Shown piece by piece: positions 5,832 to 12,182 of a stretch of 21,492 nucleotides of DNA; position 1 is the stretch's first letter, and each line of letters begins with the position of its first letter. The notes under the pieces are model-generated. The model searched no databases, had not been told where the DNA came from, and was given only the letters and a program-made list of their open reading frames with translations. The stretch spans positions 1 to 21,492 of the forward strand of contig JAVERH010000019.1 in assembly GCA_034007245.1 (NCBI GenBank), read 5' to 3'. Position numbers and translations under genes: made by a program. This stretch comes from Anaerosoma sp034007245 (GTDB lineage Bacteria > Actinomycetota > Coriobacteriia > Anaerosomatales > Anaerosomataceae).

Positions 5832-6161
5832 TTAACTCTCGTTTACGCCTGCGGCCACGTCTTTCCGGTCGCCGATGATGTCTTGCATTACCTCGGTGAT
5901 GAGGTCGAACGCCTGGATGATCTTGGGGTTCGTGATGGCGTAGAAGACATGGTTCCTTTCGCGGCGCGTGCGGACCACACCGGATGAGCGGAGGATGGCA
6001 AGGTGTTGGGAGAGGGTGGCCTGGGGGATCGAGGTCAGTTCCTGGATCTCCGTGACGGTGCTTTCGCCATCACGGAGCGCGTTCAAGATCATCTGTCTCT
6101 TAGCGTTTGCGAGTGTCTTACACAGATCCGCGTGCAGGCAGAAGAACTCACTTTGGTCCAC
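5832..6161 (-). CDS. ArsR-family transcriptional repressor
   Basis: This 109-residue winged-helix protein has the ArsR/SmtB layout: helix LCKTLANAKRQMILNALRDG, helix-turn-helix TVTEIQELTSIPQATLSQHL (36-55), then a wing with RRERNHVFYAI. Cys8 and Cys14 in FFCLHADLC lie in the first helix and could sense a thiol-reactive or metal signal; they do not match the CxC of ArsR or the cysteine pair of BigR/SqrR. The GTG at 6161 is chosen because GGAG lies 5 bases upstream and the protein then begins at the usual place. An in-frame ATG at 6191 would add ten residues (MRIFECSGDI), but it lies only about 8 bases from the predicted transcript start and inside a palindrome. As first gene of the sulfur operon it probably represses itself and dsrE-tusA-dsrMK-like genes. 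Confidence 0.85.
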   Translation of the reverse strand: MDQSEFFCLHADLCKTLANAKRQMILNALRDGESTVTEIQELTSIPQATLSQHLAILRSSGVVRTRRERNHVFYAITNPKIIQAFDLITEVMQDIIGDRKDVAAGVNES

Positions 6162-6175
6162 GATGTCTCCACTAC

Positions 6176-6193
6176 ATTCGAATATGCGCATAT
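6176..6193. promoter_or_regulatory. Palindromic operator candidate for the ArsR-type repressor
   Basis: Two abutting perfect palindromes, ATTCGAAT (6176-6183) and ATATGCGCATAT (6182-6193), form an AT-rich island. They begin a few bases downstream of the predicted transcript start and lie ahead of the GTG start of the repressor. ArsR proteins typically bind such AT-rich inverted repeats at or just after the promoter. Assignment is by position and symmetry only. Confidence 0.5.
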
Positions 6194-6205
6194 AGCCTTG
6201 AGAAG

Positions 6206-6234
6206 AGACTAAGGGAACTTAAGAGACAACGCAA
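6206..6234 (-). promoter_or_regulatory. Promoter of the sulfur/redox operon
   Basis: Read on the minus strand, TTGCGT (6229-6234) and TAGTCT (6206-6211) are separated by 17 bases. Transcription would start near 6199 and give a leader of about 38 bases to the GTG of the ArsR gene, containing the palindromes and the GGAG site. Confidence 0.5.
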
Positions 6235-6285
6235 GGATTATTAAGGATATTTCTTGAGAGAGTCCGGAAGATGGTGGGCCCCCAT

Positions 6286-6298
6286 TTGCGAATCGCAA
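6286..6298. promoter_or_regulatory. Inverted repeat upstream of the chemosensory operon promoter
   Basis: TTGCGA and TCGCAA flank a single A, a perfect 6-1-6 dyad ending 12 bases before the predicted -35 box of the chemosensory operon. The position suits an activator site. No cognate regulator can be named. Confidence 0.3.
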
Positions 6299-6310
6299 GT
6301 ATCCGCAGGC

Positions 6311-6338
6311 TTGAGCACCGCCTGCGACGTGCTACGAT
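6311..6338 (+). promoter_or_regulatory. Promoter of the chemosensory operon
   Basis: TTGAGC (6311-6316) and TACGAT (6333-6338) are 16 bases apart, giving a start near 6345 and a leader of about 68 bases. The leader contains a short ACCGG-CCGGT hairpin but nothing I recognise as a riboswitch; I looked for a c-di-GMP-I aptamer and did not see one. Confidence 0.45.
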
Positions 6339-6412
6339 TGTCGCGAGGCTGGTGATCTACCGGCTGATCCGGTGGTCCCAGTCATTCGGCAGCTATCAGA
6401 GGGGTGCGACCC

Positions 6413-7153
6413 GTGGCGCTCGAGGGCAACCTCAGAGATTTCTCCATCGCGGACATGTTCCGCCTGCTCGCTACTGGCCGTAAGACCGGGACGCTGTATC
6501 TCGAGCGTTCGGACGCCCAGGGCAAGGTCTGCTTCAAGAAGGGCCGCGTCTTCTTTGCAAGCTCGAACTGGCATCGGGAGTCGCTAGGCAGACGTCTGGC
6601 TAAGGCCGAAGTCATCTCGGAGAAGCAGCTACGACAAGCGCTCGGCTTGCAGAAGATCCAGAAGAAGGAGAAGGCGGGTAGGCGGCTCGGTCAGGTCCTT
6701 GTCGACGAAGGGTATCTGGATGGCCGGGTGCTCGAGTCGTTCATTCAAGAGCAGATCAACGACACGCTGTTCGACCTCTTCCGTTGGGACGAGGGAGAGC
6801 TCAGGTTCGAGCCGGACGAGACGTGCGACGATGAGGATATCGGTATCTCGGTCTCGGTAGAGAACATCATCATGGAAGCTTCGCGTCGTCTCGAGCTGTG
6901 GAGCCGTATCAAACAGAAGATACCAAGCATGGATACCGAGTTCATCATGGCTTCTGCACCCGGTGATAAGTCGATGGAGATTCACCTCAAGCCACGGGAG
7001 TGGATGCTGCTATGCTACTTGCACGGTGGTCGGTCGGTTCATGAGCTTGTCGGTCTCACCGGTTATAACGACTTCGAAACGGCGAAGATCCTGTACGGGA
7101 TGCACGCGGCCGGGCTTATCGAACACGTCGAGGAAGACGTAGGCGTCTCATGA
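6413..7153 (+). CDS. PATAN/DUF4388 protein with tandem MshEN-like motif
   Basis: The 246-residue product starts with a DUF4388/PATAN domain (ALEGNLRDFSIADMFRLL, then TGTLYLE and VCFKKGRVFFASS; residues 2-52). Two copies of the MshEN half-motif follow. The first is LGRRLAKAEVISEKQLRQALGLQ-like (58-80, with the arginine and one glycine replaced). The second is RLGQVLVDEG...L...I..Q (91-114) and matches every consensus position. MshEN motifs bind c-di-GMP in MshE/PilB-type ATPases. Residues 191-240 form a small winged-helix-like end (REWMLLCYL...SVHELVGLTG). PATAN domains are known in cyanobacterial response regulators that act on the pilus motor PilB. The GTG at 6413 has GAGGGG 8 bases upstream; the GTG at 6404 overlaps that site. 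It is the first gene of the chemosensory operon, so it is likely an input or output adaptor. Confidence 0.82.
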   Translation: MALEGNLRDFSIADMFRLLATGRKTGTLYLERSDAQGKVCFKKGRVFFASSNWHRESLGRRLAKAEVISEKQLRQALGLQKIQKKEKAGRRLGQVLVDEGYLDGRVLESFIQEQINDTLFDLFRWDEGELRFEPDETCDDEDIGISVSVENIIMEASRRLELWSRIKQKIPSMDTEFIMASAPGDKSMEIHLKPREWMLLCYLHGGRSVHELVGLTGYNDFETAKILYGMHAAGLIEHVEEDVGVS

Positions 7154-7172
7154 CGGCATACAGGGTGAGGGC

Positions 7173-8705
7173 ATGCTGAGTGAGGGCTTTGCCAAAGATC
7201 TGGATGTCGAGGAGTTCCGGCGATTCCGGGATTTGATCCATAGTCACTGTGGCATCTTCCTTGAAGAGTCGAAGCTCGACTCGCTTCGCATCTCCCTTGT
7301 CACCAGGGCAACCCGTCTCGGCTACAGTACGTTCGCCCAGTACTATGATGCGCTCGAGCAAGAAGATGGCGAGTTCAATGAGCTGCTCAATCTCGTGACG
7401 ATCAACGAGACGAGCTTCTATCGCTTTCCGGCGCAGTTCGATGCACTTCGTGACTCCGTTCTGCCCGAGATCATGGCAGCGCGCCCGGCGGGCAAGCGAG
7501 ATCTGCGTATCTGGTCGGCCGGGTGTTCGACGGGTGAGGAGCCATACTCCCTTTCTATGTTGACGCTCGATATGGCACTCGGTGCGAGTGGATGGAACCC
7601 ACAGATCCTCGGGACCGACGTGTCTACCAGGGCGCTTGGCCGTGCACGGGCGGGTATCTATGGCCGTCGCACGATGATGAACATGTCGTCCGAGGTCGTG
7701 GCGCGGCACTTCGACGTCACGCCCGCCGGCGACTTCAGGGTGAACGATCGGGCTCGCTCACAGGTCGACTTCGGCTACCAGAACCTCATCAAGGAGCCGT
7801 ATCCGCTCTCCCTGATGGGCAACTGGGACATCATTTTCTGTCGTAATGTGACGATCTACTTCCGCATCGAATCGACACGCCGGGTCGTGCGGAACTTCTA
7901 CGACAGTCTCAACGAGGGCGGGTATCTCTTCATCGGTCACTCTGAGACGTTGACCTCGATCAGCGATGACTTCGAGGCTGTGGAGGTCGGTGGCGTCTTC
8001 TTGTATCGCAAGCCCGTCGCGAAGCCACTTTTCACGACAGGTGGATCGACGCGCGCAGCACAGCGCGCCGCGTCACCGTCGAGATCGGCGGTGACACGCC
8101 CGCGACTCCCGCGATCAGAGAAGCCGGCGGTCACGGGCCCTGTTCAGTCTCGAGTGGCACCCGTCGTTGCGGCCGATATGCAAGAGAGTGTCGAGGCGAG
8201 CCTTGAGCGTGCCCGAAGAGACATGAAGGAGGGGCGTCCGCGCCAGGTGATCGAAGCTGCCGCCTCCGTGCTCGAGCGTGATCACAACAATGCAGATGCG
8301 CACCTCCTGGTTGCATACGTGCACGCTGATACGGGTGACTACGACGAAGCTCTCGCGGCCTGTCATCGTGCGCTCGCGATCAACCCGCTGTTGCCGGTTG
8401 CGCGCTATATCCTTGGCATCATCCATCAGCGCCAGGGGGATACCGTTCGCGCGATCAGCGAGCTGAAGAAGACGATCTACATAGACGCTGACTTTGCGCT
8501 CGCGCACTTGAATCTTGCGAATATCTACAAGGCGCAACGCCAGTTCGATATGGCGGCCAAAGAGTACGAGAACGCGCTGCGGGCGCTCAGGCAGAGCCCT
8601 GAAGGTGACTGGACGGAGTTCTCGGGTGGGTTCCAGGCGGATCTGCTGGCCAGGACGTGTGAGCGCAGTCTGATAGAGTGTCGGAAAGCGGCTGGTAAGG
8701 CATAG
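7173..8705 (+). CDS. cheR: CheR methyltransferase with C-terminal TPR repeats
   Basis: CheR methylates glutamates of chemoreceptors with S-adenosylmethionine. The 510-residue protein has the CheR N-terminal helical domain (FRRFRDLIHSHCGIFL), the INETSFYRF block, the SAM-binding WSAGCSTGEEPYSL near residue 115, a LGTDVS strand and DIIFCRNVTIYF near 225. A low-complexity linker (about 288-335) leads to three TPRs between residues 345 and 480 (DAHLLVAYVHADTGDYDEALAACHRAL and two more). TPR-bearing CheRs occur in systems outside flagellar control, where the repeats can modulate methylation. GGTGAGGGC precedes the ATG, 19 bases after the previous stop. It pairs with cheB at the end of the operon to set adaptation. 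Confidence 0.93.
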   Translation: MLSEGFAKDLDVEEFRRFRDLIHSHCGIFLEESKLDSLRISLVTRATRLGYSTFAQYYDALEQEDGEFNELLNLVTINETSFYRFPAQFDALRDSVLPEIMAARPAGKRDLRIWSAGCSTGEEPYSLSMLTLDMALGASGWNPQILGTDVSTRALGRARAGIYGRRTMMNMSSEVVARHFDVTPAGDFRVNDRARSQVDFGYQNLIKEPYPLSLMGNWDIIFCRNVTIYFRIESTRRVVRNFYDSLNEGGYLFIGHSETLTSISDDFEAVEVGGVFLYRKPVAKPLFTTGGSTRAAQRAASPSRSAVTRPRLPRSEKPAVTGPVQSRVAPVVAADMQESVEASLERARRDMKEGRPRQVIEAAASVLERDHNNADAHLLVAYVHADTGDYDEALAACHRALAINPLLPVARYILGIIHQRQGDTVRAISELKKTIYIDADFALAHLNLANIYKAQRQFDMAAKEYENALRALRQSPEGDWTEFSGGFQADLLARTCERSLIECRKAAGKA

Positions 8706-8772
8706 TGGTGCCGGGCGTGTAGGCATGGCCACGACAGTGGCGTGCCGGTAGGCAATCGGGAGGGAGACTCGT

Positions 8773-9153
8773 ATGGCAGGCGCGCGGATTCTCGCGGTCG
8801 ACGACAGCCCCACCATTCTCGAGATGATCAAGGCGATCCTTCTCGCGGGTGGATACGACGTGATCACCGCTTCAGACGGTGCGGAAGCGCTTGAGACTGC
8901 ACGAGCCGAGAAGCCCGATCTCATACTTCTCGACGTCATGCTCCCCAAATTGGACGGTTACCGTGTGTGTCGTCTCTTGAAGTTCGACCAGAACTACAAG
9001 CAGATCCCCATCATCATGCTCACAGCCAAGACAGAGGAGCAGGCGATGGCGACCGGTATCAGAACCGGAGCGAACCAGTATCTGACCAAGCCGGTCGAGC
9101 CCGATACCCTGCTTGCTGCAGTAGCAGAAGAGCTATCCAAGGTTCAGGGTTAG
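8773..9153 (+). CDS. Stand-alone receiver (CheY/PilH-like response regulator)
   Basis: This 126-residue protein is a single receiver domain with all catalytic positions: acidic pair Asp10-Asp11, phosphoacceptor Asp54 in LILLDVMLPKLDG, Thr84 in MLTAK, and Lys106 in YLTKP. It has no output domain, so it acts by binding a partner or as a phosphate sink for the CheA in the same operon. The PDLILLDVMLPKLDGYRVCRLLK pattern is closer to PilG/PilH-like and PAS-linked receivers than to the flagellar CheY. GGGAGGGAG lies before the ATG. It directly precedes the PilB-like gene (10 bases), which makes that protein a plausible binding partner. Confidence 0.92.
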   Translation: MAGARILAVDDSPTILEMIKAILLAGGYDVITASDGAEALETARAEKPDLILLDVMLPKLDGYRVCRLLKFDQNYKQIPIIMLTAKTEEQAMATGIRTGANQYLTKPVEPDTLLAAVAEELSKVQG

Positions 9154-9163
9154 GGGCGCGCGG

Positions 9164-11023
9164 ATGTCGTCAGGAAGTGGGATATCCCATCGCGTCCTCG
9201 ATGGCCTTGTCGATGCTGGTCTGATGACCGCCGAGCAGGCATCTAGCGTCATCGAGGCCGCACGGGACGCCGGAACGCATGAAGGTACTGTTCTAACGGA
9301 TCGGGCGTACGTGAGCCCGTTTGATGTGATGTCCGTACTCGAGCATGAGATGGGCGTCCCGCAGGTCGATCTTGCCAGTTACACCCCTGAAGACGAGGCG
9401 ATCGCACTCATCCCTGCATCGGTGGCGCGTTCGTACCGTGCACTTCCGCTCTTCGAGATCGAGGGTATGCTCACGGTCGCTGTTGGCGATCCGATGGACG
9501 TGTTCGGCCTGGATGCGATCGCCGGACTCATCGGCCTGGAGGTCGAGGCCGTGCTTGCCGATCCGGTCTCCGTGGACAACGCGCTCGACCAGTACTACCC
9601 GGCAGGCGCGGAGACCCTGGCCGCGGGGTCGGCTACAGATACCTCGCTGGATAAGATCCTTGTGGATAAGGAGGTCGTCGAGGCTTCTGACTTCTTCGAG
9701 GAGCCGCTCGATCAGACCCCCGCCGTGCCCGTTATGCCCATCGAGGACAGCGACTCGACCGTGGCGCCCGTGGCGCCTGTGGCTATCAGCGAGGCGATGG
9801 AGCAGATGGCGGCTGAGCCGTCGAGCCAGGCTGGTCCGGCAGCGATCGATCTTGATGTGCTTGCTGTGGCCGATACGCGCAGAGTGGCCGTGCTCGTCTC
9901 CGATATCCTGGAGGATGCGGTGGCCCGCGGTGCGAGCCGTATCCATCTCCTGCCGTACAAAGACGACTTCTTCCTCGTGTATCGGATCAAAGGCGGACTC
10001 GAGAAGGTTGCTTCGGCTCCGCTCGCGATGCAGGCCGGTCTTATCGAGGGTTTCAAGCAGTTCGCGCACCTGGACGGCGTGCCTGCCACTCGGCCTGCGC
10101 TGGGCAGAGTGCATACGCATATCAGCGATAAGGATCTCGTGCTCACTATCTCAGTGGTGCCGACGATCTCGGGGCAGCGACTCGTGGTCTCCTTGTCGGC
10201 GTTCAAGCCGCAGCCGCGAAGTCTTGAGGATCTCGGCGTATCGGACGCAGAGGCGCGTGCGCTTCGTGCGATGGTCGAGCGGGGTCGAGGGATACTGCTC
10301 GTCTGTGCTCCCGTGGCCGGTGGAGCAAGTGCCACATACTATGCGCTGCTCGCACATGCGGCATCGGCGGGTAAGACCGTGTACTCGGTCGAACAGTCGA
10401 TCGAACACGAGATCCCGGCCGTAGCGCAGGTGATGATCGAGCCCGGTGGGCTGTCGTCAGCTGCCTATATCGCCGCAGGTATGCGGCAGGATACCGACGT
10501 CATCGCCGTCGATGGACTGCGTAGTGTCGAGGATGTCCATCTCGCGGTCGAAGCTGCGGGCATGGGCAAGCTTGTTGTCGCGACCTTCCCTGCTGCCGAC
10601 ATCGCCTCTGGCGTGTGGCGCATGCTGGAGCTCGGTGCTGAGCCTCACAGCCTTGCTGCGGCGCTCACACTGGCGGTAGGGCAGAGACTCGTGCGCCTCA
10701 ACTGCCCCAACTGCTCCATCGAGACGGATGGGCAGTTGGCGTCTCGGATTCCTGGCTCATCCCCCGGGTTGCGCGATAAAGCTGGGTCTGGATGTCCCAA
10801 TTGCGGCAAGTCAGGCTTCCGTGGTGCAGTAGCGATCCACGAAGTCCTCCCGTTCACAGAGCCGGTCCGTGCGGCTGTGGGGCGTGCGGCGGGTGTGGCC
10901 GATATCATGGCTGCATCAGCTGCGGCGGGGATGCGGCCGCTGGCGGCAGCCGGGTTATTGAGGGTCAAGAACGGTGAGGTCAGTGCCGAGGAACTGAATA
11001 GAGTCCTGCGCTTCGCCGGGTGA
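9164..11023 (+). CDS. Catalytically dead PilB/GspE-family protein (pseudo-ATPase)
   Basis: The 619-residue product follows the PilB/GspE plan: an MshEN-like N-domain (1-145), an acidic Ala/Pro linker (about 146-230), an N2 domain with GASRIHLLP, an ATPase-fold domain, and a zinc tetracysteine motif (Cys514, 517, 544, 547) followed by FRGAVAIHEVL. Every catalytic motif is altered. Walker A GPTGSGKTT reads APVAGGASA (382-390), with the lysine replaced by Ala388. Walker B VGEIRD reads VDGLRS (449-454), with the glutamate replaced by Gly451. The histidine box reads ATFPAAD, and the Asp box reads VEQSIEH. MRQDTD and GQRL remain. The frame is intact and codon use matches neighbours, so it is not a decayed gene. 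The MshEN half-motifs also lost key residues (Gln to Ala33 and Glu62). A structural or sensory role in the chemosensory complex is inferred. Confidence 0.88.
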   Translation: MSSGSGISHRVLDGLVDAGLMTAEQASSVIEAARDAGTHEGTVLTDRAYVSPFDVMSVLEHEMGVPQVDLASYTPEDEAIALIPASVARSYRALPLFEIEGMLTVAVGDPMDVFGLDAIAGLIGLEVEAVLADPVSVDNALDQYYPAGAETLAAGSATDTSLDKILVDKEVVEASDFFEEPLDQTPAVPVMPIEDSDSTVAPVAPVAISEAMEQMAAEPSSQAGPAAIDLDVLAVADTRRVAVLVSDILEDAVARGASRIHLLPYKDDFFLVYRIKGGLEKVASAPLAMQAGLIEGFKQFAHLDGVPATRPALGRVHTHISDKDLVLTISVVPTISGQRLVVSLSAFKPQPRSLEDLGVSDAEARALRAMVERGRGILLVCAPVAGGASATYYALLAHAASAGKTVYSVEQSIEHEIPAVAQVMIEPGGLSSAAYIAAGMRQDTDVIAVDGLRSVEDVHLAVEAAGMGKLVVATFPAADIASGVWRMLELGAEPHSLAAALTLAVGQRLVRLNCPNCSIETDGQLASRIPGSSPGLRDKAGSGCPNCGKSGFRGAVAIHEVLPFTEPVRAAVGRAAGVADIMAASAAAGMRPLAAAGLLRVKNGEVSAEELNRVLRFAG

Positions 11024-11034
11024 AGGAGCCACGC

Positions 11035-11607
11035 GTGCCGTCAAGTGATCCGACCAACGAACATGAGACTTCGCCCACGCCCTCGATAGAGAGCGAGTAT
11101 GTGCTGCCATCGTCCGATGTCGTCGCTATGCCCGATGCCACTCCGTCCGTACGTGTGATCGATCGTGCGGTCGCATTCCGTCTAGAGGGCCAGCTCTACG
11201 GCCTGCCTATCGACGTAGTGCGGGAGATCCAGCAGCTGGCGGAGCTACTACCACTCCCTGACGACGACCCCGCACTCGTCGGTCTGATCGAGTTGCGAGG
11301 TACTGTCGTCCCTGTTCTGGACCTTCGTATCCTCGTCGGTCTTCCGGAGGTCTCATACAGTCTTGAGACGCCGATGGTGTTCTGCACGGCAGGCACGTAT
11401 CAGGTGTGTTTGATCGTCGACAGTGTCGAGGACGTCGTAGACCTGCCGCCCGATGGCATACGCCCGCCGTCGACGGTGTACACACTTGCCGATCGGATGC
11501 TCGGTACCGTGAGGCTCGAACAGGGCGTGTTGATACTCCTCGACATCGATAGGCTCGTTCCATCAGCGGCACTTGCGCTGGCTGACGAGCAAGAGACGGG
11601 TGTTTGA
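11035..11607 (+). CDS. cheW: CheW-domain coupling protein 1
   Basis: CheW links chemoreceptors to CheA. After a disordered, Pro/Ser-rich 40-residue lead, residues 41-180 form a CheW domain: AVAFRLEGQLYGLPIDVVREI, LVGLIELRGTVVPVLDLRILVGL, VCLIVDSVEDVVDLP and MLGTVRLEQGVLILLDIDRLV, all in family order. The total is 190 residues against about 160 for a plain CheW. The GTG at 11035 is chosen because AAGGAG lies 6 bases upstream; a GTG at 11020 overlaps the preceding stop and has no site. It is the first of two CheWs in the operon, suggesting different array partners. Confidence 0.9.
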   Translation: MPSSDPTNEHETSPTPSIESEYVLPSSDVVAMPDATPSVRVIDRAVAFRLEGQLYGLPIDVVREIQQLAELLPLPDDDPALVGLIELRGTVVPVLDLRILVGLPEVSYSLETPMVFCTAGTYQVCLIVDSVEDVVDLPPDGIRPPSTVYTLADRMLGTVRLEQGVLILLDIDRLVPSAALALADEQETGV

Positions 11608-12182
11608 TGAGTAAGTATAAGGTCGAGAGTGCGAACTTGCTGATAGCTGCGCAGTCGAATGAGATACTGAGGAGTCGAGCGGTCTCTCTGGCGCAGACCC
11701 CTGACGATGAGATATCTGCCGAGTCCGTCGGACTCCTGAAGTTCAGGCTCGGGCAAGAGTGGTATGCCGTTTCCATCGCAGCCGTTCGCGAGATATATAA
11801 CGAGTATGTGATCACTCGTATCCCGAGAGTGCCGGACTACATTCTCGGTGTCATCAACGTGCGTGGTGAGATCGTGTCGGTGACCGATCTTGCGGCCCTT
11901 ATACGGGTGCCGAGTCGCACTGTGCTCGACGTCGACGGCGACCTGCCGTCGGCCATAATCGTCGCCAACGAAGTGTGCGTGTCAGCCCTTGTCGTGGATG
12001 AGATTGGCGACATCATCGATGTCGCCAGTGTGGCGGTCGAGCCTCCGCTATCCACCCTGGACAAAGCCCAGGCGGAGTACATGAGTAACTCTGTGTTCGT
12101 CGATAATCTGCTCATCGGAGTCGTGAACGTCGATAAGATATTGGAACCCATCGGTGAGTCGCATGACGGGAGAGCATCATGA
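11607..12182 (+). CDS. cheW: CheW-domain coupling protein 2
   Basis: This 191-residue protein has a 45-residue polar N-terminal extension and then a complete CheW domain: GLLKFRLGQEWYAVSIAAVREI, ITRIPRVPDYILGVINVRGEIVSVTDL, VCVSALVVDEIGDIIDV and FVDNLLIGVVNVDKIL. It fits the consensus better than CheW 1, especially in the RIP-VPDYILGVINVRG loop that contacts receptor and CheA. The two CheWs share only the fold-level pattern. The ATG overlaps the stop of CheW 1 (TGATG), and its own stop overlaps the receptor start (ATGA), so translation is coupled in a chain. Confidence 0.92.
   Translation: MSKYKVESANLLIAAQSNEILRSRAVSLAQTPDDEISAESVGLLKFRLGQEWYAVSIAAVREIYNEYVITRIPRVPDYILGVINVRGEIVSVTDLAALIRVPSRTVLDVDGDLPSAIIVANEVCVSALVVDEIGDIIDVASVAVEPPLSTLDKAQAEYMSNSVFVDNLLIGVVNVDKILEPIGESHDGRAS

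Noticed and set aside
6339..6412. c-di-GMP riboswitch in the leader of the chemosensory operon
   Set aside because: The context made it worth checking, but the conserved GEMM-I core and tetraloop receptor are absent; only a 5-bp hairpin is visible.
9164..11023. Functional type IV pilus extension ATPase PilB
   Set aside because: The P-loop lysine, the Walker B glutamate and the histidine box are all replaced, so it cannot be annotated as an active motor.
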